Shown piece after piece: positions 1 through 7,776 of a stretch of 64,000 bases of DNA. The position numbers and the translations under genes were made by a program. The notes below the pieces were generated by a model. It did no database searches, had not been told where the DNA came from, and saw nothing but the letters and a program-made list of their open reading frames with translations. How positions within the stretch are numbered: the stretch's first letter is position 1; every line of letters starts with the position of its first letter. The stretch comes from Streptomyces venezuelae (GTDB lineage Bacteria; Actinomycetota; Actinomycetes; Streptomycetales; Streptomycetaceae). Where the stretch lies: the NCBI RefSeq assembly GCF_008642315.1, contig NZ_CP029192.1:1488001-1552000 (forward strand), written 5' to 3'.

Positions 1-159
1 CGCGCCGAGCCGGACCACATGCGGGCCCAGCACCGGCTGATCTACGGGCGGATCGCGGCGGGCGACGAGGACACGGCGGCGGCGAGCACGCTCCTGCACG
101 TACGGGACAGCCAGGCGGTGGCGCTGCGGGCACTGTTCGACGAGAGCGGTCCCGCGTGA
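1..159 (+). CDS. GntR-family regulator, FCD C-terminal end (partial)
   Basis: Open from the first base in frame 1 to a TGA at 157-159, giving 52 residues. The spacing in H-R-L-I-Y..I-A-A-G-D-E-D-T-A-A..L-L-H-V is that of the last helices of the FCD ligand-binding domain of FadR-type GntR regulators, where the final His is usually a metal or ligand contact. The DNA-binding half lies outside the window. Such regulators usually control neighbouring catabolic genes, so it is a candidate for the GTATAC sites at 691-797 upstream of the amidohydrolase pair; that link is inference. Confidence 0.6.
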   Translation, partial: RAEPDHMRAQHRLIYGRIAAGDEDTAAASTLLHVRDSQAVALRALFDESGPA

Positions 160-220
160 TGGCCGGAGTGCGGCCCCGCGTGCCGGTCGGTGTGCGGCCC
201 CGCGTGCTGCCGGGCCGCGG

Positions 221-610
221 TCACACGGCGGTGGCGACCTTCCACAGGTGGCCGTCCGGGTCGCTGAAGTAGCCGAAGTAGCCGCCCCACTCGGTGGCGG
301 CCGGTTCCCTCACCACGGTGCCGCCCGCGGACTCCGCGGCCTGCACGGTCTCGTCGACCTCGTTGCGGGAGTCGGTGAGGTAGTGGAGCGAGACGCCGCG
401 GAAACCGGCTCCCTCCGGAGGGACGCCCGCGTCCTGCGCTGCCGCCTCCCACTCGTACAGCGCGAGCATCGACGACCCCGGCCCCAGGCTGCACCGCACG
501 AAGCCCGGATAGTCCTGGTCGACCTCGCAGCCCAGCCCGTCGACGTAGAACCTCTTGGCGCGGTCCAGGTCCTCGACGCCGAGCATGACGGCGCTCACCT
601 GCAATGACAT
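221..610 (-). CDS. VOC/glyoxalase-fold protein
   Basis: 129 residues. The N-terminal pattern V-x-x-L-D-R-A-K-R-F-Y..G-L-G and the C-terminal G-G-Y-F-G-Y-F-S-D-P-D-G-H-L-W are those of single-domain vicinal-oxygen-chelate proteins (glyoxalase/bleomycin-resistance/dioxygenase superfamily), which fold as paired beta-alpha-beta-beta-beta units, bind a divalent metal and act in the cytoplasm. The substrate cannot be deduced. The ATG is preceded by AGGAG at good spacing. It stands alone between the GntR tail and the amidohydrolase promoter region, in the opposite orientation to both. Confidence 0.8.
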   Translation of the reverse strand: MSLQVSAVMLGVEDLDRAKRFYVDGLGCEVDQDYPGFVRCSLGPGSSMLALYEWEAAAQDAGVPPEGAGFRGVSLHYLTDSRNEVDETVQAAESAGGTVVREPAATEWGGYFGYFSDPDGHLWKVATAV

Positions 611-690
611 GGCGGTCTCCTAGCTGTCCCCGTTGCGGCGGATGCGAGTCACGCTATAGCGGCCCTGATCGCCCCGCCTCTTGAGCCAGG

Positions 691-797
691 TTGTATACCG
701 AGCACAACGCTCACCGGGGCGCCATTCGGAAATACACCCGCAATTACTGCCGCACCTCTCTCGCACCCTTGCCGCCCCGTCGGCGCTTGGTATACAA
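691..797. promoter_or_regulatory. Inverted pair of GTATAC-type operator half sites
   Basis: TTGTATACC at 691-699 is repeated inverted as GGTATACAA at 789-797, 89 bp apart, in the gap between the VOC gene (start 610) and the first amidohydrolase (start 866). Each copy is centred on the palindrome GTATAC. Widely spaced copies like this fit a looping or two-site repressor; GntR/FCD proteins often use TTGTA..TACAA-like sites, and the tail of one lies at 1-159. The pairing is seen; the regulator is inference. The rest of the 255-bp gap holds no gene I can support. Confidence 0.4.
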
Positions 798-865
798 ACT
801 GGCGGACGCTCCCCCTCCGCTCCCTTCCGCTCCCCCCTCCGCTCCCTCTCCCCAGGAGTCGCCCG

Positions 866-2164
866 ATGTGCGTTGAGAACACCCCGCCGCCCCCGTCCCG
901 CCTGACCCGGCGCGGGGTCCTCGCGGGCGCGGCCGCGCTCGCGGGCACCGCGGCGGCACTCTCGGCCTCCGCGCCGCCCGCAGCCGCATCTCCCTCCCCC
1001 GGTACCGACGGCCGCACCGGGACCGGCACCCGCACCCGCGGCGACCTCGTCATCGACGGCGGCACCCTGCTCGACCCCGCGACCGGCGAGGTCACCGAGG
1101 ACGCGGTGGTCGTCGTCGCGGACGGGATCGTGCGCGCGGCGGGCAGCAGGGCCCGGACGCGCGTGCCCGGGAACACCCCCGTGCTCGCGGCTCACGGCCG
1201 CTGGGTCCTGCCGGGGCTCGTCGAGGCGCACATCCACCTGAACACCGCGGCGGAGGCGCGGGACGCCGTGCTCTCGGGCGCCACCACCGCCCGCAGCGGC
1301 TCGACCAACTTCTACCAGGACATCGCCGTACGGGAGTTGGCGGACCGGGCCCCGCGCCTGGCGCCCCGGCTGCGCGCCGCCGGCATCTTCGTCACGCCCG
1401 ACCTCGGCGACACGGTCCTCGCCGACCCCGACCTCACCCCCCTCGCCACGCTGCGCGACGGGGTGCGCTCGCGCGAGGCACTGCGGCGCGTCGTCGAGGT
1501 CAACCTCGCGCGCGGCGCCGACGTCATCAAGACGCGCGTCAACGAACGTGCCGGGCTTCCCGAGCAGGATCCGCTGGCCCAGGTGTACGACCGCGATCAG
1601 CTGTCGACCGTCGTCGCGGCCGCCGCGCGGGGCGGCAAGGGCGTGCTGTGCCACAGCTACAGCGAGCAGGGGTGCCACGACGCCGTCCTCGCGGGCGTGC
1701 GCTCGCTGGAGCACGGGGTGTACGTCGGCGAGCGCACGCTGCGCGCCATGCGGCGCAAGGGTACGTACTTCACGCCGACACTCACCGCCATCGCCGGGCT
1801 CGCCGAGTCGTCCGACCCGGTGCTGGCCGAGCGCGGCCGCACGTATCTGCCGGTGCTCGAACGCGCGGTGCTCGCCGCCCACGAGCTGGGTGTGCCGCTC
1901 GCGGCCGGCACGGACTCGTCCGGCGGGGAGGTGGACCCCATCGGGCGCGAGGTGGAGCTGATGCGCGAGGCGGGGCTGCCCGCCCTCGACGCGATCCGTA
2001 CGGCGACCACGGGCGCGGCACGGCTGCTCGGCCTGCGGGACCGGGTGGGTCGGCTGGCACCCGGGTTCGCGGGCGACGCGCTGCTCGTGGACGGTGACCC
2101 GCTGGCGGACGTCACGGTCCTCAAGAAGCCCGTACGCGTGGTGCGTTCGGGCTTCGCTCTCTGA
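866..2164 (+). CDS. Tat-exported metal-dependent amidohydrolase (imidazolonepropionase-like)
   Basis: 432 residues. A twin-arginine signal (T-R-R-G-V-L-A-G-A, then an Ala-rich stretch to about residue 45) implies folded export. The mature part is an amidohydrolase TIM barrel: V-E-A-H-I-H-L-N carries the HxH metal pair, I-K-T-R the position of the bridging Lys, C-H-S-Y and L-E-H-G the later His ligands, and A-A-G-T-D-S-S the catalytic Asp. A small beta-domain (V-I-D-G-G-T-L-L-D-P) flanks it, as in imidazolonepropionase, prolidase and pyrolysate-hydrolase relatives. The substrate is unknown; hydrolysis of a cyclic amide or dipeptide outside the membrane is plausible. SD CAGGAG precedes the ATG. 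It is followed after 34 bp by a second, differently specialised amidohydrolase. Confidence 0.85.
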   Translation: MCVENTPPPPSRLTRRGVLAGAAALAGTAAALSASAPPAAASPSPGTDGRTGTGTRTRGDLVIDGGTLLDPATGEVTEDAVVVVADGIVRAAGSRARTRVPGNTPVLAAHGRWVLPGLVEAHIHLNTAAEARDAVLSGATTARSGSTNFYQDIAVRELADRAPRLAPRLRAAGIFVTPDLGDTVLADPDLTPLATLRDGVRSREALRRVVEVNLARGADVIKTRVNERAGLPEQDPLAQVYDRDQLSTVVAAAARGGKGVLCHSYSEQGCHDAVLAGVRSLEHGVYVGERTLRAMRRKGTYFTPTLTAIAGLAESSDPVLAERGRTYLPVLERAVLAAHELGVPLAAGTDSSGGEVDPIGREVELMREAGLPALDAIRTATTGAARLLGLRDRVGRLAPGFAGDALLVDGDPLADVTVLKKPVRVVRSGFAL

Positions 2165-2198
2165 CCCGTTCCCTCCCACCCATACTCCAGGAGTCCTC

Positions 2199-3524
2199 AT
2201 GACACCCTTGTCCCGCCGCGGAATCATCGCGGGCGCCGCCGCCCTGGCCGGCACCGGAGCCGCCCTGTCGTCCGGCACGGCGAACGCGGCCGCCGGCGCC
2301 CGCGGGTCCGACGACCGTCACGGCGACCACGGCGGTCACGGCCGCGGCAAGGCCGTCGTCTTCCGTGAGGTGCGCCCGCTCGGCGCACGCACCCCCGTGG
2401 ACCTCACCGTGGTCGACGGGAAGATCTCCGACCGTCCCGCGCCGAAGGGCGCCAAGGTCGTCGAGGGCGGCGGCCGGGTCGCGCTGCCCTCCCTCGTGGA
2501 CGCGCACATCCACCCCGACAAGACGACGTGGGGCGGCTCCTGGGTGACGCGGAAGCCCGCGAGCGGCATCGCCGACTACTGCGCCCAGGACGTGGAGCTG
2601 TTCAAGAGCCAGCGGCGCCCGGTCGGCGAGCGTGCGTACGGCCTGATGGCGCACGCGGTGACGCGGGGCACCCGCGCGATGCGGGCCCACGCCGACGTGG
2701 CGCCGGCCTACGACCTGGCGGGCCTCGAAGGTGTCGCGCACGCGCGGGACCGGCTGCGGCACGCCCTCGACGTGCAGATCGTGGCGTTCCCGCAGCACGG
2801 CGTGGTGCGCGCGCCCGGCACGGCGGAGCTCCTGGAGGAGGCCGCACGCTCCGGTCTCGTCGACTTCGTCGGCGGCATCGACCCGATCAGCTTCGACCAC
2901 GCGATGGACGAGCAGCTCGACCTCGTCTTCGGGCTCGCCGACCGGCACGGGGTGGGCGTCGACATCCACCTGCACGACCGGGACGAGAAGGGCACGAAGG
3001 TGCTGCGCTCGATCATCGACCGCACCCGCGCGCTGTCCCTGCGGGGCAAAGTGACGGTCAGTCACGTGTTCTGCCTGCCGAACCTGTCCGACGGCGAGCT
3101 GGGGAAGATCGCCGCCGACCTGGGCGACCTCGACATCTCCCTGACGACCGTGGCGCCGAACGAGTCGCTGGTCCTGCCGATCGCGAAGCTGCGGGAGCAC
3201 GGGGTGCGCGTCGGGCTCGGCTCCGACGGCGTGCGGGACGCGTGGAGCCCGTTCGGCAACGCGGACATGCTGCACCGCACGCACATACTCGGCTGGGTCA
3301 CCGACGTCCGCCTCGACGAGGAGCTCACGGACTGCTACCGCGTGGGCGCCCACGGCGGCGCGGACGTCATGGGCCTGCGCCACGCGGACTTCACCCCGGG
3401 CGCCCCGGCCGACTTCATCCTCGTACGCGGCGAGAACGTGCCGCAGGCCATCGTGGACATGCCGCAGCGGGACATGGTGGTGCACGGCGGCCGGGTGGTG
3501 GCCCGCGACGGCGAACTGGTCTAG
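2199..3524 (+). CDS. Tat-exported amidohydrolase, cytosine-deaminase-like
   Basis: 441 residues from the ATG at 2199 (SD AGGAG); in-frame codons further upstream run back into the preceding gene and lack a start signal. The Tat signal (S-R-R-G-I-I-A-G-A-A-A-L-A-G-T) closely resembles that of the gene before it, suggesting signal sharing by duplication. Metal and catalytic motifs are V-D-A-H-I-H-P-D-K, D-I-H-L-H-D-R-D-E, V-S-H-V-F-C-L and L-G-S-D-G-V-R-D-A-W, the pattern of the cytosine deaminase/N-isopropylammelide-hydrolase branch. A short His/Asp-rich linker (about residues 30-50) follows the signal. With its neighbour it probably forms a two-gene operon for extracytoplasmic hydrolysis of a heterocyclic or amide compound; the exact substrate is not readable. 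Confidence 0.85.
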   Translation: MTPLSRRGIIAGAAALAGTGAALSSGTANAAAGARGSDDRHGDHGGHGRGKAVVFREVRPLGARTPVDLTVVDGKISDRPAPKGAKVVEGGGRVALPSLVDAHIHPDKTTWGGSWVTRKPASGIADYCAQDVELFKSQRRPVGERAYGLMAHAVTRGTRAMRAHADVAPAYDLAGLEGVAHARDRLRHALDVQIVAFPQHGVVRAPGTAELLEEAARSGLVDFVGGIDPISFDHAMDEQLDLVFGLADRHGVGVDIHLHDRDEKGTKVLRSIIDRTRALSLRGKVTVSHVFCLPNLSDGELGKIAADLGDLDISLTTVAPNESLVLPIAKLREHGVRVGLGSDGVRDAWSPFGNADMLHRTHILGWVTDVRLDEELTDCYRVGAHGGADVMGLRHADFTPGAPADFILVRGENVPQAIVDMPQRDMVVHGGRVVARDGELV

Positions 3525-3537
3525 GGCCTGACCCGTC

Positions 3538-5511
3538 TCACCCCTCCGCGGGGCGCATCCGGAAGTCGTACCGCTCCGGTACCGCCTCGCCCGTCGCCGC
3601 CGCCCACAGGTCGCCCAGTGTCTCCGCGCCCTCGCGGAGGTCCGACGCCTCGAATCCGGCGTCGAAGACAGCGCGCACGCCGTCCATGTCACCCTCCGCG
3701 AAGAGGAGTTGGGCCTCGACCAGACGGAAGCGGCCCTCCGCTCGGGTCGCTTCGTGCAGGCGGTTCCAGACCGCGCGGGCCGCTTCCGTGCGGTGCGCGG
3801 CGAGCAGCTCGGTGATGGCCTCGCGGCCGAGCGCGGCGGTGGCCACGGTCCACACGGGGCCGTCGTCGCGGCGCTCCTGGCACAGGTCGTCGAAGGCTTC
3901 CGCGTACCGGTCGGCGGCCCGTTCGGTGTTGCCCTCGGCGTGGTCGGCGACGGCGAGGCAGCGCAGCAACGGCCAGCGGGACGGGGCGAGTCCGAGGCCG
4001 CGCTCCCAGCTGCGGACGGCCTGCGCCCGGTCGCCCGCATGCCACTGGGCGACCCCCAGGTGGTACTCGGCGAGGGGCCGGGCGGGCGCCGTCTCCAGCA
4101 TGTCCCGCCAGTGCGGCGCGACGAGGGTCGGTCCGGGTGGCCCGACCTTGCGCGGCTCGGGCACGGCGCCCGTGTGCAGCAGCTCGAGCCACGGCGCCTG
4201 GTCGGGGCCGAGCGTCGACTCGGCGAAGGGCGTGCCGGGCAACTTGTGGCCTGCGCGCAGGACTTCGAGGGCACCCCAGCCCGACCCGGTGGCGAGCGTC
4301 TCGCCGGGTTCGGTGTCGGCGGAGGCCAGCCACGCCTCGTGGGCCGCGTCGACCGCCTCGCGGGGCAGCGCGTCGGCCAGGCGCGCCGCGACCTCGTCCC
4401 GTGCGCCCGCCCACTCCCCGTGCACGCGGTCGGCGGACGCGGACAGCGGCCCGTACGACTCCAGCCAGCTGAACTCGGTCTCCGCGTCCAGGCGTACGTG
4501 CTCCAGCTGGGTGCGTGCGAGACCCGACTGGATCTCCGCGTAGCCGCCCGTGCCGGGTTCGGTGAGCCACTCCTGCCAGCGGCGGCCGCCGGGGCTCGTC
4601 CCCCAGACGAAGAGCTTGCGGCCGCGCGGCAGGTCGGTGGAGGTCTGGACGAGCCCGTGTCCCTCGTCGTCGAGCGCGGCTATCCAGCGGCGTGCGCCGC
4701 CCGGCACGTCGTAGAAGTAGTCGGCGGGGTACTCGCTGTCGCGCGGGTACGTCCGGTCGGCGCCCTCGAACCGAGGGACCGGCACCTTGCGCAGCGCGCC
4801 CGTGTACGCGAAGTGCCAGGCCTCGTCGGCGGGGGCGAGGACCCTGCGCCCGTCGGGCACCGCGATGTTCGACCACCAGTAGACGGGGGCGGGCTTCTCG
4901 TGCGGATTGCGTATCCGGACGCCGACGTGCAGGAAGTCGGAGTCCTCGGGCAGCCAGAGGTCGACCTGGAAGGGCAGGTCGCGCAGCCGCTCCCACTCCC
5001 ACAGGCGGAGCATCTCGCCGCCGTCGGGCGCCCGCACGCGGGCCGCGTGCACGGGGGCGCAGGACAGGGTGGTGTGACCGGTGGCGCCGATGTTCCACTC
5101 GATGCCGCCGGACGTCCAGGCGCCGTTGAGCGCGAAGGCGGCGGGCTGCAGCACCGGGTTGCGGTACAGCAGTTCGCGTCCTGTCGGCTTGTGCAGGAGG
5201 GAGTGGACGCGGCCGCCGTACCCGGGCAGGACGGTGGCGCGCAGCCGGGCGTTCTCCACGACGATCACGTCGAGGTCCGTGTCGGTGCGGTCGCGTCCGT
5301 AGCCGTCGAGGACCCGGGTGGGCAGCGGGGAGCTCAGCGGCGCGTACCCGAGCTGCCGCGCCATGTCGCGCGGCAGCCCTTCCTTGGCGCGTTCGTCGAG
5401 GGTGTGCACGTTCCGCAGGGGCAGCAGCGGCGGCAGCGGGTTCTCGGGCCCCGGCGCGGCCGCCGGCAGGGTCAGTACGTCGCGTCGCACGGTCGTCTTC
5501 ACGATCACCAT
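3538..5511 (-). CDS. DUF5107 protein with TPR-like C-terminus
   Basis: 657 residues if the ATG at 5511 is used; a TTG at 5565 would add 18 residues and overlap the upstream arginase-like gene. The N-terminal 350 residues match the DUF5107 pattern, a galactose-mutarotase-like beta-sandwich (V-L-P-G-Y-G-G-R-V-H-S-L..G-R-E-L-L-Y-R-N-P and N-G-A-W-T-S-G-G-I-E-W-N-I-G). The C-terminal part contains helical hairpins of TPR character (Y-H-L-G-V-A-Q-W-H-A-G-D-R-A-Q-A-V). No signal peptide is visible. Proteins of this type are thought to bind or process carbohydrate, but no activity can be assigned. It ends 13 bp from the convergent amidohydrolase. Confidence 0.8.
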   Translation of the reverse strand: MVIVKTTVRRDVLTLPAAAPGPENPLPPLLPLRNVHTLDERAKEGLPRDMARQLGYAPLSSPLPTRVLDGYGRDRTDTDLDVIVVENARLRATVLPGYGGRVHSLLHKPTGRELLYRNPVLQPAAFALNGAWTSGGIEWNIGATGHTTLSCAPVHAARVRAPDGGEMLRLWEWERLRDLPFQVDLWLPEDSDFLHVGVRIRNPHEKPAPVYWWSNIAVPDGRRVLAPADEAWHFAYTGALRKVPVPRFEGADRTYPRDSEYPADYFYDVPGGARRWIAALDDEGHGLVQTSTDLPRGRKLFVWGTSPGGRRWQEWLTEPGTGGYAEIQSGLARTQLEHVRLDAETEFSWLESYGPLSASADRVHGEWAGARDEVAARLADALPREAVDAAHEAWLASADTEPGETLATGSGWGALEVLRAGHKLPGTPFAESTLGPDQAPWLELLHTGAVPEPRKVGPPGPTLVAPHWRDMLETAPARPLAEYHLGVAQWHAGDRAQAVRSWERGLGLAPSRWPLLRCLAVADHAEGNTERAADRYAEAFDDLCQERRDDGPVWTVATAALGREAITELLAAHRTEAARAVWNRLHEATRAEGRFRLVEAQLLFAEGDMDGVRAVFDAGFEASDLREGAETLGDLWAAATGEAVPERYDFRMRPAEG

Positions 5512-5551
5512 GGAACACGGTCGGCGGAGCGTCGGCCAGGGGCCGCCCAGG

Positions 5552-6457
5552 TCAGGATTGTGCAAAGGCCTCCACGATCACGTCGGTGAGCAGGTCACCC
5601 GCCTTGCCGTCGGGGTCGAGATCGGGGTCGTAGATGGTGACGTTGAGGCCGACGCAGCGCGGGGATCGCACGAACGGCCGCAGCAGGGCCAGGAGTTCCT
5701 CGGCGAACAGGCCGCCGGGGTCGGGGCTGTCGACGGCGGGCATCACCGAGGGGTCGAGGACGTCGGCGTCCAGGTGCACCCAGAATCCGTCGAGTTCGGG
5801 CTCCTCCAGTGTCTGCGCGACGGCGCGGGCGATGTTCTCCTCGCCCCATTTGCGCAGTTCGCCGACGGTGGCGTTGGCGATCTTCAGGGTGGTGAACTCC
5901 GCGCGGTCCTCGTCGCCGTCCCTGATGCCGAAGATGCAGACGTCCTCGTCGCGGACGTAGGGCCGCAGCCCTTCGAGGTCGGTGAGGTCCTCCTGGCCGC
6001 GGCCCGTGGCGAGGGCGAGCTCCTCGCCGCCCGCGGCACCGATCCGGTCGGAGTTGCCGGGGTGCCGGAAGTCGGCGGAGCCGTCGATGGACGCGATGCC
6101 GTACCGCCCGATGCGGCGCAGGGCGAGCGCGGCCCCCAGCTGGATCGAGCAGTCGCCGCCGAGGACGACGACGAAGTCCTCGCCGCGCACGTGGTGTTCG
6201 ATGCGGTCGGCGAGCTTGCGGGTGTAGGAGGCGATGGCGGCGGCGTTGAAGACGCCGTCGCCTTCCTGCCAGTCACCCCGGTCGTAGCGGGGCGGCACGA
6301 CCACGCCGCCTTCGAAGGCGCCGAGGCGCCGCAGGATGCCCCGTTCCCGCAGGGCCCCGGCCAGTTTGTAGCAGCCGGGCACGGTGCCGGGGGCGGGCGG
6401 GCGCAGGCCCAGATTGGAGGGCGCGTCGACGAGCACGATATTCCGCATGCCGCCCAT
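5552..6457 (-). CDS. Arginase/agmatinase-fold protein with altered metal site
   Basis: 301 residues, the usual ureohydrolase length. The fold markers are present: V-L-G-G-D-C-S-I (residues 98-105), I-D-G-S-A-D-F (124-130), H-L-D-A-D-V-L-D-P (228-236) and the late strand G-L-N-V-T-I-Y-D-P. In catalytic members the first motif is GGDH, the second D-x-H-x-D and the last carries Glu. Here these are Cys103, Ser127 and Asn272, so two Mn-ligand histidines and a substrate Glu are missing while the Asp ligands (102, 125, 129, 230, 232) remain. It may act on another substrate, bind one metal, or be inactive. ATGs at 6457 and 6448 are both possible starts. Confidence 0.75.
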   Translation of the reverse strand: MGGMRNIVLVDAPSNLGLRPPAPGTVPGCYKLAGALRERGILRRLGAFEGGVVVPPRYDRGDWQEGDGVFNAAAIASYTRKLADRIEHHVRGEDFVVVLGGDCSIQLGAALALRRIGRYGIASIDGSADFRHPGNSDRIGAAGGEELALATGRGQEDLTDLEGLRPYVRDEDVCIFGIRDGDEDRAEFTTLKIANATVGELRKWGEENIARAVAQTLEEPELDGFWVHLDADVLDPSVMPAVDSPDPGGLFAEELLALLRPFVRSPRCVGLNVTIYDPDLDPDGKAGDLLTDVIVEAFAQS

Positions 6458-6481
6458 CCTGTGCGACGTGCACAGGCCCTT

Positions 6482-7063
6482 TCAACACTGCCGGTGTCGT
6501 CGAACGGAAGAGCGGGGCACAGACGGCCGCATGTCGGCAGTGATCGCCCAGCGCTCGTGGTCGCGCCAGGCCCCGTCGATGAAGAGGAAGTCGGGCGAGA
6601 AGCCTTCGCGGCGGAAGCCGGCGCGGCGGACCAGTGCGATCGAGGCGGCGTTGCCGGGCTGGATGTTGGCCTCCAGGCGGTGCAGGCCGAGTTCCTCGAA
6701 GGCGTACGTGAGGACGAGCCCGAGCCCTTCGCTCATCAGGCCGCGCCCGGCGGCGTGCGCGAAGGCTCCGTAGCCGAGGGCTCCGCAGTGGAAGCCGCCG
6801 CGGACGATGTTGTTGATGTTGATGAACCCGGCGACGGCGCCGCCGTCCCGTTCGCAGACCACGAACCCCGCCTTGGTGGGGTCCTCGATGACCGTCCCCG
6901 CGTAGGCGCGGAAGGCGTCGTGGGTGCGCGGCGGGAAGAGCCAGGGCCGGTGCAGCTCCTGGCTCTGGCTCGCGCGGGCGGTGAACTCGGCACCGTCCGC
7001 GAGGGTGAGGGGGCGTATGCCCACGCTGGGGCCTTCGACGAGGAAGGGGCGGTGTTCGGACAT
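6482..7063 (-). CDS. GNAT acetyltransferase, RimJ/RimL type
   Basis: 193 residues. The early motif I-R-P-L-T-L-A-D-G-A-E-F, the central A-L-G-Y-G-A-F-A-H-A-A-G-R-G-L-M-S-E-G (acetyl-CoA pyrophosphate loop) and the late L-H-R-L-E-A-N-I-Q-P-G-N-A-A-S are characteristic of the ribosomal-protein-alanine N-acetyltransferase-like GNAT subgroup. Members acetylate protein N-termini or small amines in the cytoplasm; the target here is unknown. The Arg-rich tail after about residue 175 is not part of the domain. It lies upstream of the arginase-like gene on the same strand, 24 bp away. Confidence 0.85.
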   Translation of the reverse strand: MSEHRPFLVEGPSVGIRPLTLADGAEFTARASQSQELHRPWLFPPRTHDAFRAYAGTVIEDPTKAGFVVCERDGGAVAGFININNIVRGGFHCGALGYGAFAHAAGRGLMSEGLGLVLTYAFEELGLHRLEANIQPGNAASIALVRRAGFRREGFSPDFLFIDGAWRDHERWAITADMRPSVPRSSVRRHRQC

Positions 7064-7083
7064 CCGGCCACGCTAGCGGGCTC

Positions 7084-7398
7084 TCAGGTGCGGGGGCACC
7101 GCTCGCCGGTCTTGACGACGCCGAGAGTGATCGTCTCCCCGTCCAGCCGTTGGCCGGGCGCCGGGGACTGAGTGCACACCTTCCAGTTGGCGGGCCACAG
7201 GACGTGCCGCCGGAAGCCGCTGAGATCCGCGGCGTCGACGCGGGTGCGCCAGCCGACGGCGGAGTGGACGTCGGTCAGCGTTCTGCCGCGGAAGTCCGGC
7301 ATCGGCGGCCCTGCCGCGACGGCCGCGGTGACGGCCATCAGGCCGGCCGCGACCGTGCCGCCCACGACCGTGCCCGCCCGGGCGAGCCGTGCCCTCAC
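7084..7398 (-). CDS. Small membrane-anchored or secreted protein with a PASTA-like domain
   Basis: 104 residues from the GTG at 7398, chosen because GGAGGAGG lies just upstream and the GTG shares bases with the TGA of the preceding gene (GTGA). The first 35 residues form an Arg-led hydrophobic segment, a signal peptide or anchor. The remainder has the PASTA pattern: P-D-F-R-G-R-T-L-T-D-V-H-S-A-V near its start and S-P-A-P-G-Q-R-L-D-G-E-T-I-T-L-G-V near its end. Two Cys (in K-V-C-T and E-R-C-P) could form a disulfide outside the cell. PASTA domains bind peptidoglycan stems or are structural; function here is not known. Confidence 0.65.
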   Translation of the reverse strand: MRARLARAGTVVGGTVAAGLMAVTAAVAAGPPMPDFRGRTLTDVHSAVGWRTRVDAADLSGFRRHVLWPANWKVCTQSPAPGQRLDGETITLGVVKTGERCPRT

Positions 7399-7640
7399 CG
7401 CCTCCTCCGCATGAAGTAGGCCCCGCACAGGGCGCCGATGAGGCCCGTGCCGAGGAGAGCCATCCACAGCGGGACGGTCACTTCGGGGATGAGCAGGCGG
7501 ATCTTGGTGCTGCGGGTGTTCTCGAAGATGAACACGAGGGTGAGGACGACGACCGCGGCGACGGCCACCCTGCCGGGCGTCATCAGCCCGCCGCCCGGGC
7601 CGCCGCCCTGGGAGCCGCCCGTGGAGGTGTTGGGGCTCAT
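7395..7640 (-). CDS. LapA/DUF1049-type two-helix membrane protein
   Basis: 81 residues from the ATG at 7640. After a Gly/Ser/Pro-rich N-terminus come two membrane helices: V-A-V-A-A-V-V-V-L-T-L-V-F-I-F-E-N-T and a second ending in G-A-Y-F-M-R-R-R-R. The F-I-F-E-N-T-R-S-T-K-I-R-L-L pattern between them is that of the LapA/DUF1049 family of small inner-membrane proteins. It is translationally coupled to the PASTA-like gene downstream (4-nt overlap), so the two probably sit together in the envelope. The role is not established. Confidence 0.7.
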   Translation of the reverse strand: MSPNTSTGGSQGGGPGGGLMTPGRVAVAAVVVLTLVFIFENTRSTKIRLLIPEVTVPLWMALLGTGLIGALCGAYFMRRRR

Positions 7641-7759
7641 GTTGTGGACCCTTCCGTCGGAGGTACTCCGGCCTCCCCCGCTCCCCAGCATGGGCAGCCG
7701 GGGGGCGGAGCGCGCGGTGGGGGTGCCTCCGGGGTGGGTCGGTGGGCCGTACGGGTGAG

Positions 7760-7774
7760 CGCGGGGCCCCCGCG
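7760..7774 (-). terminator. GC hairpin after the CocE-type hydrolase
   Basis: CGCGGGG and CCCCGCG are separated by one base immediately beyond the stop codon of the minus-strand hydrolase. The practical stem is about 5-6 bp and there is no T run, as is usual for actinobacterial terminators. The stretch on to 7641 holds no gene I can support. Confidence 0.35.
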
Positions 7775-7776
7775 GG

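Noticed and set aside
620..2278. Long antisense reading frame of about 550 codons over the first amidohydrolase
   Set aside because: Arg/Gly/His-rich translation with no motif; it mirrors the high-GC sense gene, which has clear Tat and metal-site motifs.
2528..4543. Plus-strand reading frame of about 670 codons bridging the second amidohydrolase and the DUF5107 gene
   Set aside because: Crosses two real genes in a wrong frame; low-complexity composition and no start signal.
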